From NCBI RefSeq assembly GCF_001043175.1, contig NZ_CP011494.1, forward strand, positions 2,480,001-2,544,000: a stretch of DNA of 64,000 nucleotides, read 5' to 3'. Within the stretch, counting starts at the first letter, position 1. Each line of letters opens with the position of its first letter. Positions 19,340 through 28,353 of the stretch are shown piece by piece. The position numbers and the translations under genes were made by a program. The notes beneath the pieces were generated by a model, which made no database searches, had not been told where the DNA came from, and saw nothing but the letters and a program-made list of their open reading frames with translations. This DNA is from Marinobacter psychrophilus. GTDB lineage: Bacteria; Pseudomonadota; Gammaproteobacteria; Pseudomonadales; Oleiphilaceae.

Positions 19340-20731
19340 TCAGCTTCTGCGCGGCCGGCTATTGCCACTGCGGTTACCACTGCTTCGGTTGCCGGTCGGG
19401 CGCGTGCCCTGTGGCCGACGACCGCGTTTACGGGCGATCGGAGCGTTGTCCATCGGCACCATCAACGCTTCGCCTGGAACCTCGTTAGCAAGCTTCTGGC
19501 CGATGTACTTTTCAATCGCCGGCAGGGCGAAAGAGTCGTCTTCGCCGGCAAAGCTGATAGACACGCCGGTGCTGCCGGCACGACCGGTGCGGCCGATACG
19601 GTGTACGTAATCTTCGGCGTTGTCTGGCAGATTATAGTTAAACACATGGGTTACACCATTAACGTGGATACCACGGCCTGCGACGTCTGTAGCCACCAGC
19701 ACCTGAATGCTGCCGGCCTTGAACTGCTCAAGGGTTTTCAGGCGTTTGGCTTGGGCAATCTCGCCAGACATCAGCGAAACAGAGACCCCCTGATTGCGCA
19801 GGTCTTCTTCTAAATCACGGCACTGGTCACGGCGATTGGCGAACACCAGCGCCTTGTCCACTTCCGGGCGCTTCAGATAATTCACCAGCACCCTCAGTTT
19901 TTCATCATCGCCGACCAGGTACACGGTCTGTTCAACCCGCTCGGCGGTTTTCTGTTCCGGCTCAATTTCCACAAACTCGGCGCTTTGAGTCCACATAGAG
20001 GCAAGGTTCAGCACATCTTGGTTAAACGTCGCGCTAAACAGCAGCGTTTGACGATCTTCCTTTGGCGTACACTTGCGAATGATGCGCTTAACATCCGGGA
20101 TAAAGCCCATATCGAGCATACGGTCGGCTTCGTCAAGAATCAGAATATCGATTTGGTCGAGAAACACGTCCTGAGACCCCAGAAAATCGATCAGCCGGCC
20201 CGGCGTTGCTACCAGAATATCCACGACTTCGTTCTGTAACTGATCACGCTGCTTGTCGTAGTGCATACCACCCACCACAGTCACGACTTTATGGCCGGTA
20301 TGGGCACACAACTGCTCGGCGTCTTTGGCGATTTGCATCGCCAACTCGCGGGTGGGCGCCAGCGCCAGAACTCGCGGCTCCGAGGCAAAACGCTTACTAT
20401 CTTCAATCGGGGTTTCCAGCATGGTCTGGATCGCGGTAATCAGAAACGCGGCGGTTTTGCCGGTGCCGGTCTGAGCCTGGCCGATCAGGTCTTGGCAGGC
20501 CAGGGTCCAAGGCAGGGTTTCGGCTTGTATCGGAGTGCAGTATTCAAAGCCTATGGCGGCAATGGCCTGCTGCAGGCGATGATCCAGATTCAGATCGCTA
20601 AAACGCAAATCAGAGGTGTGGCTGCGATCAACAGTAGGACTGTCAATAACGGGACTGTCACTAGCACTGGAGATGTTGTTGTCAGCAGCAGACGTCGGGT
20701 TGCTGTCAATAGAATTATTATCAATGGTCAT
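19340..20731 (-). CDS. rhlB: DEAD-box ATP-dependent RNA helicase RhlB
   Basis: This 463-residue helicase has all DEAD-box motifs: Q motif with CTPIQAETLP, Walker A AQTGTGKT, PTRELA, DEAD at LILDEADRML, SAT, and the C-terminal RGIHVNGV and HRIGRTGRAG motifs. The N-terminal 40 residues are low complexity and Ser/Asn/Asp rich. The C-terminus is basic and Arg/Gly/Asn rich, as in RhlB proteins that bind the RNase E degradosome. It overlaps the upstream epmC gene by four bases (ATGA), so they share an operon. Confidence 0.92.
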   Translation of the reverse strand: MTIDNNSIDSNPTSAADNNISSASDSPVIDSPTVDRSHTSDLRFSDLNLDHRLQQAIAAIGFEYCTPIQAETLPWTLACQDLIGQAQTGTGKTAAFLITAIQTMLETPIEDSKRFASEPRVLALAPTRELAMQIAKDAEQLCAHTGHKVVTVVGGMHYDKQRDQLQNEVVDILVATPGRLIDFLGSQDVFLDQIDILILDEADRMLDMGFIPDVKRIIRKCTPKEDRQTLLFSATFNQDVLNLASMWTQSAEFVEIEPEQKTAERVEQTVYLVGDDEKLRVLVNYLKRPEVDKALVFANRRDQCRDLEEDLRNQGVSVSLMSGEIAQAKRLKTLEQFKAGSIQVLVATDVAGRGIHVNGVTHVFNYNLPDNAEDYVHRIGRTGRAGSTGVSISFAGEDDSFALPAIEKYIGQKLANEVPGEALMVPMDNAPIARKRGRRPQGTRPTGNRSSGNRSGNSRPRRS

Positions 20732-21384
20732 ACGGTTTCGGTGTCCTTGGTATTCCGGGAGTCAGAACCGACAGCCGCCCATAATGGCGCAACTCGCCGT
20801 GCATCTTTTTGCAAGGCCTCTGTAAGCGTGCCCTCGGTTCCATAAAAACGCATTAGCGCGTGTAAAAAATTCGCTGCACGGCAGGGTATGCTGCTGTTAA
20901 AGCCGCTCAGGGGTCTATTCTCAAATCCGCTTGCACCGGCATTAACAGCGTCCGGTGCAAGATACGCTATCGCTTGGCAAGCAACCCGACTGGCAAACAG
21001 TTGCGGGTCAGCCGCGCCCTGCCCCGCCAGATTGTCAACGCTGATATGAAAGCGCCCGTCACAGGCCAAAGCAAACAGCCATTCCAAAGCTTGGGGTTTT
21101 ACCTCAACCTGTTCGAAAGCGAACTGCTGCTCACGGCTACGACCGTCAGGGCAATACCAGTAGCCGTAATCTTGCAGTGTACGGCGGTATTCACCGGCAA
21201 TGCACCAATGACTGATTTCGTGCAAGGCGCTGGAAAAATAGCCATGGGCAAAAATCACCTGTGCCGGGCCTGGGCCAGCAGGCAAATATTCCGGTTCGTT
21301 GTCGCCACGCACCAGAACGGTCTGGCAAGGTTGATCGAACAAACCATTAAATAGCATGATAATATCGTTTGCACAGTGCATCAT
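20728..21384 (-). CDS. epmC: Elongation factor P hydroxylase EpmC
   Basis: This protein is homologous to E. coli YfcM/EpmC, which hydroxylates the beta-lysyl-lysine on elongation factor P. Conserved blocks are GDNEPEYLPAG, IFAHGYFSSALHEISHWCIAG with the HExxH metal site, YGYWYCPDGR and EVKPQALEWLF. I start it at the ATG pair 21384/21381; the longer frame opens with TTG and has no better ribosome site. It is about 218 residues long, slightly more than E. coli. It overlaps rhlB by ATGA. epmA and epmB are not in this window. Confidence 0.93.
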   Translation of the reverse strand: MMHCANDIIMLFNGLFDQPCQTVLVRGDNEPEYLPAGPGPAQVIFAHGYFSSALHEISHWCIAGEYRRTLQDYGYWYCPDGRSREQQFAFEQVEVKPQALEWLFALACDGRFHISVDNLAGQGAADPQLFASRVACQAIAYLAPDAVNAGASGFENRPLSGFNSSIPCRAANFLHALMRFYGTEGTLTEALQKDARRVAPLWAAVGSDSRNTKDTETV

Positions 21385-21548
21385 TAGGCCACTATTGTGC
21401 GGCTTTAACAGCCCCAATGCCAGCGTGATCTTGAGCCTGCGTCAAGGTACAAAATGCTGCACCGGCAAACACCCGGGGAACTTGGCCCAACATTTACCCT
21501 CTACACCGCTGTTGGTTTTCACTCATTCGTTTGCAATAAAGGCTCAAC

Positions 21549-23480
21549 ATGATTGTTACTGCCACAGCCCGGCAACGCCCTCGGGATTTCTGCCAGCTAA
21601 GCGCACTTGTTGCATTGATGATTTTTTTGCTGGCGCACAACACCGCGTCCGCGCAACAGGATGCCACCTTCTCAAGCTTTTTTGGCGGCAGTTCCGCTGG
21701 CCAAGGTGACTTTCTTCCTGTCGATCAGGCGTTGCCTTTTAATTACCGCACCGACGGTGACGCGCTCATACTAGAATGGGACATTGCCCCGGAACACTAT
21801 CTATATAAGAGCCGAATTGCCGTAACCCCGGTCAGCGCGGGCATTAACCTCGGCGAGCTTGAGTTTGAACGCCCGGGCGTTATCACCAACGACGAGTTTT
21901 TTGGTGAAATGGCGGTGTTTTACGACCCTATCCAGGCTCGGCAACCCATTCGGCTGCCCGCCGGGGTCACCGAAGCCGAGCTTCAGGTCAGCTATCAAGG
22001 TTGCGCCAGTGCCGGCTTGTGCTACCCGCCGCAAACCCGCGACCTGCTGTTTTACGCCAACAGTAATGGCTTAAGCACTGCTGCGCCCGGTGAAGCAATC
22101 AATTCCAATGCCACCCCTGACGCCAGCAACAGCCGCCCCAACCCGGCGGACGCTGTGTCTGACACTCGCAGTGCCAGTGGGCTTGCCGGCTTCATGAGCC
22201 AGCAGCCAAGCTGGCTGATCGTTGGCGTATTTTTCCTGTTGGGCCTGGGGCTGACGTTTACTCCCTGCGTGCTGCCCATGATACCCATTATTGCCTCACT
22301 GGTGTCTGGCCAGAATACCCGCTCCAGCGCCCATGCTCTGGTGCTTGCCTCTAGTTACGTGTTGGGCATGGCGCTGACCTACGCCGCAGCCGGCGTGCTG
22401 ACCGGTTTACTGGGGGCCAGCTTTAACCTGCAAGCACAACTCCAGTCGCCCGTGGTGCTAAGCGTTTTTGCCGCGCTGTTTATTGTGTTTGCGCTGGCCA
22501 TGTTTGACGTTTTTGAATTACAGCTACCTGCGTTTATTCGCAATCCGCTCAGCAATGCCAGCCAAAACCTGTCCGGCGGGCGCATTGCCAGCCTGTTTGG
22601 CATAGGCGCACTGTCGGCGCTGGTGGTATCGCCTTGCGTGTCGGCTCCGCTGGCGGGCGGCCTTTTGTACATTTCTGCAACCCAAGACGCGGTCATCGGC
22701 GGCCTGGCGCTGCTGGCCTTGGGCCTGGGCATGGGCGTGCCGTTGATCGCTGTGGCGGTGGGTGGGCGCAAAATTCTGCCGACATCGGGCGTATGGATGA
22801 AAACGGTCAAACACGGTTACGGCATTATGCTGCTAGCCGTTGCTATCTGGCTGCTGGAACGGATGCTTGCGCCCTGGCTTACTCTGACTCTGTGGGGCTT
22901 GCTGATTGCCTTGGTGGGCGTTCAACTGGGCGCCTTCGACGCCGCCAAAGCAGGCTGGCAGCGCACCCGAAAAGGGCTTGGGCTGGTTGCCTTTGCCTGG
23001 GGTATGGCTCTGTTGGCAGGTGCGCTGGCAGGTGCCAACGATCCGCTGCAGCCGCTGGCGCCGTTCACGGCAGGCAACTCCGGCAGCGGTGCCGGCAGTG
23101 CGGACAGCCACGCCAACTTTCAGCGCACCAGCGAACCGCAACAGATACGCCAGCTTTTGCAACAAGCACAAGCCGCTGGCAAACCCGCACTGCTGGATTT
23201 CTACGCCGACTGGTGCATTGCCTGCAAGGTGATGGAACGCAACGTGTTCAGCGACGCCGAGGTTGTTCAAGCTCTGGTGCCTTACAGTCTAATACAGCTT
23301 GATATGACGGCTAACACTTCGCAACAGCAGGCTCTACTGGACGAGCTAGGCCTGTTCGGACCGCCGGGCATCCTGTTTTACAACATCGGTGGTCAGGAAA
23401 TCGGTCACCAACGTATTTTAGGTGAGATGAACCGTGGCGAATTTCTGCAACACCTAAACGGCGTTGATACTCGCGGCTAA
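21549..23480 (+). CDS. dsbD: Thiol:disulfide interchange protein DsbD
   Basis: This 643-residue protein carries electrons from cytoplasmic thioredoxin to the periplasm. An N-terminal signal/anchor (about 15-35) is followed by the periplasmic alpha domain with Cys152 and Cys158 (GCASAGLCY). The eight-span membrane core carries Cys240 (FTPCVLP) and Cys363 (SPCVS). A C-terminal thioredoxin-like gamma domain has WCIAC at 555-559. All three cysteine pairs are therefore present. The long linker at 175-215 is Ser/Asn/Pro rich. It is the reductant source for cytochrome c maturation, which suits the cbb3 genes nearby. Confidence 0.95.
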   Translation: MIVTATARQRPRDFCQLSALVALMIFLLAHNTASAQQDATFSSFFGGSSAGQGDFLPVDQALPFNYRTDGDALILEWDIAPEHYLYKSRIAVTPVSAGINLGELEFERPGVITNDEFFGEMAVFYDPIQARQPIRLPAGVTEAELQVSYQGCASAGLCYPPQTRDLLFYANSNGLSTAAPGEAINSNATPDASNSRPNPADAVSDTRSASGLAGFMSQQPSWLIVGVFFLLGLGLTFTPCVLPMIPIIASLVSGQNTRSSAHALVLASSYVLGMALTYAAAGVLTGLLGASFNLQAQLQSPVVLSVFAALFIVFALAMFDVFELQLPAFIRNPLSNASQNLSGGRIASLFGIGALSALVVSPCVSAPLAGGLLYISATQDAVIGGLALLALGLGMGVPLIAVAVGGRKILPTSGVWMKTVKHGYGIMLLAVAIWLLERMLAPWLTLTLWGLLIALVGVQLGAFDAAKAGWQRTRKGLGLVAFAWGMALLAGALAGANDPLQPLAPFTAGNSGSGAGSADSHANFQRTSEPQQIRQLLQQAQAAGKPALLDFYADWCIACKVMERNVFSDAEVVQALVPYSLIQLDMTANTSQQQALLDELGLFGPPGILFYNIGGQEIGHQRILGEMNRGEFLQHLNGVDTRG

Positions 23481-23492
23481 CCGTCTTAAACC

Positions 23493-23732
23493 TCAGCCGC
23501 CGCGGCGAATCATAAAATGGAACTCACCATCAGGTTGGTCCTGAGCCAGAAGTTCGTGGCCGAGAAACTGACAAAACCGGGGAATATCCCGCACAGTGGA
23601 CGGGTCGGTTGCCGTTACCCGAAGAATGCCGCCAGCCGGCACGTCTAAAATACGACTGTGCAGCATCATGACCGGTTCCGGGCAGTACAGGCCCCGAGCA
23701 TCGAGTTCTGCGTCAAATTCTGGGTTTTCCAC
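23493..23732 (-). CDS. TusA/SirA-family sulfurtransfer protein
   Basis: This 79-residue protein has the family signature [19 protein letters not shown], in which the Cys of CPEP carries persulfide sulfur. TusA passes sulfur toward MnmA for 2-thiouridine in tRNA; related proteins serve other sulfur or molybdenum cofactor routes. The C-terminus ends with a beta strand (EFHFMIRR). Because the family contains several paralogues I do not assign it to tusA with certainty. It is convergent with dsbD. Confidence 0.9.
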   Translation of the reverse strand: MENPEFDAELDARGLYCPEPVMMLHSRILDVPAGGILRVTATDPSTVRDIPRFCQFLGHELLAQDQPDGEFHFMIRRGG

Positions 23733-23829
23733 GGTTTAGCTCCTGAGAATGGGTCGATTCAACCTTTAAATCTGTTAACTTACGGGGTATTGGACACCAG
23801 AATTCGAACCACAACAACCGAGGCTCGCC

Positions 23830-24120
23830 ATGATCCGAGTATTAATTGAACGGCACATTGCCGAATCCCTGGAAGTCGCTTACGAAACACGCTCGCGCAA
23901 GGTTTTGCAAAATGCGGTTGCTGCCCCGGGCTTTATATCTGGTGAAGCCCTAAGCAATCGAAACGATCCAAACAACCGCTTTATACTTTCGAATTGGCGC
24001 TCGGTCAGTCACTGGGACCGGTGGTACCGATCTAAAGAGCGCAAAGAACTGATGGCAGAACTGATACCGATGATGGATCGAGAGGAGATAATCACCATAC
24101 TCGAACAGAGCGGATCCTGA
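23830..24120 (+). CDS. Antibiotic biosynthesis monooxygenase-like (ABM) small protein
   Basis: This 96-residue protein has the dimeric ferredoxin-like fold of the ABM family: VLIERHIAESL at the start, GFISGEALSNR in the middle and FILSNWRSVSHWDRWYRSKER near residues 58-78. Family members include quinol monooxygenases (YgiN) and heme-degrading enzymes, but no heme-ligand residue can be assigned here. The ATG is preceded by only a weak ribosome site. Its role is unknown. Confidence 0.82.
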   Translation: MIRVLIERHIAESLEVAYETRSRKVLQNAVAAPGFISGEALSNRNDPNNRFILSNWRSVSHWDRWYRSKERKELMAELIPMMDREEIITILEQSGS

Positions 24121-24134
24121 TTACCCGATAAGAG

Positions 24135-24845
24135 TCAGCGATCAGCGATGATTCTGTCTACGAATTGCCGAGTCAGTTGCGCCGCCTGGCGAATTAAATC
24201 GTTCTGGATTTCTGGCTGGCGCGCCAAGGGTTGAAAGTCGTGATTGCCACCCTCCAGCCAACGCAATTCCCCGTTAGCCAAAGCGGCGCTTTGAGCCTCA
24301 AGCTCTGCCGGTTTGCCAAACGGGTCACGGGTGCCCTGAATAATCAGCAGCGGGCAGCTGATGTGCGCCAAGTGCTCAGTGCGCCAGCGATCAAGCTTAC
24401 CCGGCGGATGAAACGGGTAGCCGTAACAGACCACCGCGTCTATTGGACTGTTTTTTAGCAGGTTGCTATTAAAACTCGGGGCAGAACCTTTCCTTATATT
24501 GGCCGGTTGAGCCAGTAAGCTGGCCATACGCCCGCCCATGGATTTTCCGCCAGCCATCACAAAGCAATCCGGCGGCAACTCCTCTTTTGCTCGCTCAAGA
24601 GCCAAAGCGAAGCTGTCCAGTAAGCCTGGTTGCCGGTCGGGCAGGCGTTTGCGTCCGTCAAAGCGGCGTTGTTGCATGTAGGGGAACTCGAACCTGACGC
24701 TAGAAATACCTACGTCATTCAACGCCATTACCAATTGTTCCATATAGTCAGAATCCGCTGGTGCCCCAGCACCGTGAGCAATCACCATAGCGATCTTGGG
24801 ACCACCATAGAAACCAACGCTGGGCAACCATGTATTTTTGTTCAT
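24135..24845 (-). CDS. Alpha/beta-hydrolase family protein (KANL3/Tex30-like)
   Basis: This 236-residue alpha/beta-hydrolase has a probable nucleophile in GGKSMGGRMAS (near 96-106). The oxyanion region is AHGAGAPADSDYM, and the late residues WLEGGNHDFQP hold the expected catalytic His with an Asp in GTRDPFGK. It belongs to a group often annotated as dienelactone-hydrolase-like. The substrate is unknown. It stands alone on the minus strand before ccoN, whose promoter region separates them. Confidence 0.85.
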   Translation of the reverse strand: MNKNTWLPSVGFYGGPKIAMVIAHGAGAPADSDYMEQLVMALNDVGISSVRFEFPYMQQRRFDGRKRLPDRQPGLLDSFALALERAKEELPPDCFVMAGGKSMGGRMASLLAQPANIRKGSAPSFNSNLLKNSPIDAVVCYGYPFHPPGKLDRWRTEHLAHISCPLLIIQGTRDPFGKPAELEAQSAALANGELRWLEGGNHDFQPLARQPEIQNDLIRQAAQLTRQFVDRIIADR

Positions 24846-24972
24846 ATTTATCTCCGAAGAGTCACGTTAAGTGGTGTAGGTACAATGGGAAAATAGTCAA
24901 TCCAGATTACCACTCAATTACTTAACTCCTTGCCGCACATCTATTTCCGCCACTTTTAAAGCGTGCCAGGAG

Positions 24973-24986
24973 TTGACCTGAATCAT
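24973..24986. promoter_or_regulatory. Candidate FNR/ANR box upstream of ccoN
   Basis: TTGACCTGAATCAT matches the FNR consensus TTGAT-N4-ATCAA at 8 of 10 defined positions. Its centre is about 41.5 bases upstream of a start predicted from the CATAAT at 25009-25014, the class II spacing used for activation under low oxygen. Confidence 0.7.
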
Positions 24987-25008
24987 TGCAAAGGCCTAAT
25001 GCTTTCCT

Positions 25009-25014
25009 CATAAT
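25009..25014 (+). promoter_or_regulatory. Probable -10 element of the ccoN promoter
   Basis: CATAAT lies 22 bases after the FNR-type box and about 40 bases before the ccoN ATG. It fits a sigma-70 promoter with an activator site in place of a -35 box. Confidence 0.5.
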
Positions 25015-25054
25015 TGCGTCCGCATAAACCCCTTTCAAACCCAATGGTAAGGCT

Positions 25055-26485
25055 ATGAGCACATTGAATCCGAACCTGACATACAACTACAAGGTGGTAC
25101 GACAGTTCGCCATCATGACGGTCGTGTGGGGAATTGTTGGCATGGCTCTGGGTGTGCTAATTGCAGCACAGCTGGTTTGGCCGGCCCTCAATTTCGATCT
25201 ACCGTTTACCCACTTCGGCCGTCTGCGGCCGCTGCATACCAACTCCGTTATTTTCGGCTTTGGTGGAAGTGCGTTGTTTGCAACGTCGTATTACGTTGTG
25301 CAGCGTACCTGTCAGGCGCGCTTAATTTCCGACAAGCTTGCGGCTTTTACCTTTTGGGGTTGGACTGCCATTATCGTCTCAGCGGCTATCACTCTGCCAA
25401 TGGGCTTTACGTCCTCTAAAGAGTACGCCGAACTGGAATGGCCGATCGACATCGCTATTGCAGTGGTATGGATCACGTATGCCGTCGTCTTTTTTGGCAC
25501 CATTACCAAGCGCAGCATGTCGCACATTTATGTGGCTAACTGGTTTTACGGTGCTTTCATTATCACCGTCGCGGTTCTGCATATTGGCAATAACCTGGCG
25601 TTGCCGGTGAGTGCGTTCAAGTCTTACTCTGCCTATGCCGGTGTTACCGACGCGATGATGCAGTGGTGGTATGGCCACAACGCCGTAGGTTTCTTCCTGA
25701 CTGCAGGCTTCCTGGGCATGATGTACTACTTCGTTCCCAAACAGGCTGGTCGTCCGGTTTATTCCTATCGCTTGTCAATCGTTCACTTCTGGGCGCTGAT
25801 TGGTACCTACGTATGGGCCGGTGGCCACCACCTGCACTACTCTGCTCTGCCAGACTGGGCCCAAACCGCCAGTATGGTTATGTCTCTGATTCTGCTTGCG
25901 CCGTCCTGGGGAGGCATGATTAACGGCATGATGACGCTGTCCGGCGCATGGCACAAGCTGCGTACTGACCCTATCCTGCGCTTTTTGGTGGTATCCCTGT
26001 CGTTCTACGGCATGTCCACTTTTGAAGGCCCGATGATGTCCATCAAGACCGTTAACGCTCTGTCGCATAACACTGATTGGACCATTGGCCATGTTCACTC
26101 CGGTGCTCTGGGTTGGGTTGCTATGATAAGTTTTGGTGCTATTTACCACCTGATTCCGAAACTTTGGGGCTTGAAGGAAATGCACAGCACTAATCTGATC
26201 AATGTGCACTTTTGGCTGGCAACCGCGGGCACCGTGCTGTACATCGTTTCAATGTGGGTTAACGGCATCACGCAGGGCTTGATGTGGCGTGCCGTTAACG
26301 AAGACGGAAGCCTGACCTACAGCTTTGTAGAGGCTCTGGAAGCTTCTCACGGGGGTTATCTCGTGCGCTTCCTGGGCGGTGTGCTTTTCCTGAGCGGTAT
26401 GCTGGTTATGGCCTACAACGTCTTCAGGACTGTTCGTCAGAAAGCCGCTGTGGCCGAAAATAGCGCCGCAGTCCCGGCATTGTAA
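25055..26485 (+). CDS. ccoN: cbb3-type cytochrome c oxidase subunit I
   Basis: This 476-residue protein is the catalytic heme-copper subunit of the high-affinity terminal oxidase. About twelve spans are visible. Expected heme b/b3 and CuB histidines fall in the [42 protein letters not shown] and [16 protein letters not shown] segments, which are typical of CcoN. The C-type oxidase lacks the classical Tyr in the His-Pro-Glu-Val-Tyr motif, consistent with this sequence. It heads ccoNOQP with a GGTAAGG ribosome site. Confidence 0.97.
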   Translation: MSTLNPNLTYNYKVVRQFAIMTVVWGIVGMALGVLIAAQLVWPALNFDLPFTHFGRLRPLHTNSVIFGFGGSALFATSYYVVQRTCQARLISDKLAAFTFWGWTAIIVSAAITLPMGFTSSKEYAELEWPIDIAIAVVWITYAVVFFGTITKRSMSHIYVANWFYGAFIITVAVLHIGNNLALPVSAFKSYSAYAGVTDAMMQWWYGHNAVGFFLTAGFLGMMYYFVPKQAGRPVYSYRLSIVHFWALIGTYVWAGGHHLHYSALPDWAQTASMVMSLILLAPSWGGMINGMMTLSGAWHKLRTDPILRFLVVSLSFYGMSTFEGPMMSIKTVNALSHNTDWTIGHVHSGALGWVAMISFGAIYHLIPKLWGLKEMHSTNLINVHFWLATAGTVLYIVSMWVNGITQGLMWRAVNEDGSLTYSFVEALEASHGGYLVRFLGGVLFLSGMLVMAYNVFRTVRQKAAVAENSAAVPAL

Positions 26486-26499
26486 CGGAGAGAACTCAG

Positions 26500-27108
26500 A
26501 TGAATCATGAAACAGTAGAAAAGAACCTTGGCTTGATGATCGTACTGATCATCCTGACCATCAGTGGCGGTTTTTTGGTAGAGGTTGTTCCGTTATTCTT
26601 TCTGAAGAGCGTCAACGAACCCATCGAAGGCCTTGAACCTTTGGCAGCGTTGGAATTGGAAGGGCGTGATATCTACATTCGCGAAGGTTGCCATGTATGT
26701 CACACGCAACAGATCCGCCCGTTCCGTTCGGAAACAGAGCGTTATGGCCATTACTCCGTTGCGGGCGAGTTCGTTTACGACCGTCCTTTCCTGTGGGGCT
26801 CCAAGCGTACCGGCCCGGACCTGGCCCGCGTTGGCGGTCGCTATTCCGACGCCTGGCAGCGCCAGCACCTGTATGACCCTCGCAGCCTGGTTCCAGAATC
26901 TATCATGCCGGCATTTCCATGGCTGTTTGAAGATCTCGTCAATCATAACGGTACCGCAGCCAAGCTGGAGGGATTGCAAACCCTCGGTGTTCCTTACACC
27001 GACGAGCAAATCGCAAACGCCGCCACCTCAGTAGAGGGCAAGTTTGAGATCGAAGCTCTTGTTGCATACCTGCAGCAGCTGGGCACTATCATTCCGAACA
27101 AACGGTGA
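26500..27108 (+). CDS. ccoO: cbb3-type cytochrome c oxidase subunit II (mono-heme)
   Basis: This 202-residue membrane-anchored cytochrome c has one N-terminal span (about 12-35) and the heme site CHVCH at 64-68 (CxxCH). The axial Met is probably in the ESIMPAFPW segment near 130. It accepts electrons from CcoP and passes them to CcoN. It follows ccoN by 14 bases and starts after GGAGAGA. Confidence 0.97.
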   Translation: MNHETVEKNLGLMIVLIILTISGGFLVEVVPLFFLKSVNEPIEGLEPLAALELEGRDIYIREGCHVCHTQQIRPFRSETERYGHYSVAGEFVYDRPFLWGSKRTGPDLARVGGRYSDAWQRQHLYDPRSLVPESIMPAFPWLFEDLVNHNGTAAKLEGLQTLGVPYTDEQIANAATSVEGKFEIEALVAYLQQLGTIIPNKR

Positions 27109-27112
27109 TTTA

Positions 27113-27298
27113 ATGGATGTTAACGACTTACGCGGCGTTCATACCCTTATCATAATGGCAATGTTTATCGGCATTATCTGGTGGGCGTTCAGTGCCCACC
27201 GTAAGAAGGCGAACGAAGAAGCATCGCACCTGCCGTTTGACGACGAAGAGGTCGCACAGCGTACCCTAGAACGAGAAAAAACAGGGAAAAAACAATGA
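27113..27298 (+). CDS. ccoQ: cbb3-type cytochrome oxidase subunit CcoQ
   Basis: This 61-residue single-span protein has a membrane segment at 10-27 with the typical IGIIWWAFS, followed by an acidic and basic C-terminal tail (RKKANEEASHLPFDDEE). CcoQ stabilises the complex. The ATG at 27113 lies 4 bases after the ccoO stop. The 3' end overlaps ccoP by ATGA. Confidence 0.95.
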   Translation: MDVNDLRGVHTLIIMAMFIGIIWWAFSAHRKKANEEASHLPFDDEEVAQRTLEREKTGKKQ

Positions 27299-28185
27299 CT
27301 ACTTTTTGGAGCATCTGGGTCACTGTGATCGTGCTCGGTACGATTTTCGGGTGCGCCTGGTTGCTGATTTCGACTCGCAAAAGCCAGACCTCCGATGTAG
27401 AAACCGACCGTACTATGGGTCATTCCTTCGATGGCATCGAAGAATATGACAATCCGCTGCCGAAGTGGTGGTTCTATCTGTTCCTGTCCACCATTGTGTT
27501 CGCGCTGGGCTATCTGGCGCTCTATCCGGGCCTTGGTAACTACAAGGGCCTGCTGGGCTGGACTTCTGTCAACCAGTGGGAAGCAGAAGTTGCCGAAGCA
27601 GACGCGCTTTACGGCCCGATTTACGCACAGTATGGCCAAACAGCGGTACCCGAGCTGGCCAAAGTAGACGACGCCATGAAGCTCGGCCAACGTCTGTTCG
27701 CCAACAACTGCGCAGTGTGCCACGGTTCTGCGGCGCGCGGCCAAGTAGGCTTCCCTAACCTGACCGACACTGATTGGTTGTACGGTGGTTCACCGGAAGC
27801 CATTCTGCATACTCTGAACAACGGTCGCATGGGCGCTATGCCGGCCAAAGGCGTGATGCCCAACATGACTGACACTCAAGTCGATCAGGTGGTCAACTAC
27901 GTGTTGAGCTTTAGTGGCCGAGCCAAAGATCCAGCATCTGTTGAAGCTGGTAAGGCCGTGTTCATGCAAGCCTGTACAGCGTGTCACGGTGTCGACGGTA
28001 AGGGTATGCACGCCCTGGGCTCGCCCAACCTGACTGACAACGTGTGGTTGTACGGCTCTACCTTCGACTGGATCCGTCAAACGGTGGTCTATGGTCGGCA
28101 AAACCAAATGCCCTCGCAGAGTGGTCGTTTATCACAAGATCAGATTCAGATACTCGCCGCCTACGTTTACAGCATGTCCGACTGA
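27295..28185 (+). CDS. ccoP: cbb3-type cytochrome c oxidase subunit III (di-heme)
   Basis: This 296-residue cytochrome has two CxxCH heme sites, at 139-143 (CAVCH) and 227-231 (CTACH), each followed by a distal Met region. Two hydrophobic spans (about 8-24 and 58-76) anchor it. It takes electrons from soluble cytochrome c or the bc1 route and passes them to CcoO. It is coupled to ccoQ through an overlapping start. A long hairpin closes the operon. Confidence 0.97.
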   Translation: MTTFWSIWVTVIVLGTIFGCAWLLISTRKSQTSDVETDRTMGHSFDGIEEYDNPLPKWWFYLFLSTIVFALGYLALYPGLGNYKGLLGWTSVNQWEAEVAEADALYGPIYAQYGQTAVPELAKVDDAMKLGQRLFANNCAVCHGSAARGQVGFPNLTDTDWLYGGSPEAILHTLNNGRMGAMPAKGVMPNMTDTQVDQVVNYVLSFSGRAKDPASVEAGKAVFMQACTACHGVDGKGMHALGSPNLTDNVWLYGSTFDWIRQTVVYGRQNQMPSQSGRLSQDQIQILAAYVYSMSD

Positions 28186-28223
28186 AAAGATCAGGCCGGA
28201 GCTCGCTCCGGCCTGATCTTTTC
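28184..28223. terminator. Strong bidirectional-type terminator after ccoP
   Basis: The 19-base arms are perfectly complementary around a two-base centre, beginning directly at the ccoP stop codon (GAAAAGATC...) and ending GATCTTTTC. A T-run closes the right arm. It separates ccoNOQP from ccoGHIS. Confidence 0.85.
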
Positions 28224-28280
28224 AACTCTGTGTCTGCCGCTGTCGGACACAGACTTGAAATGATCAAACAGGTAATCCAC

Positions 28281-28294
28281 CTGAGACAAATCAA
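28281..28294. promoter_or_regulatory. Weak FNR-like site ahead of ccoG
   Basis: CTGAGACAAATCAA matches the TTGAT-N4-ATCAA pattern at 8 of 10 positions. It lies 60 bases before ccoG, but no good -10 element was seen at the expected distance, so the call is tentative. Confidence 0.4.
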
Positions 28295-28353
28295 ACATCC
28301 ACTTCCAGGACCCGCCGCGCCCTGCCCCCCGCTTACCTTCATCGGAGAAATCG

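Noticed and set aside
28274..28290. TTGAAATGATCAA ahead of ccoG looks like an FNR box.
   Set aside because: The spacer is one base short of TTGAT-N4-ATCAA; the neighbouring site at 28281 with correct spacing is the better, though still weak, candidate.
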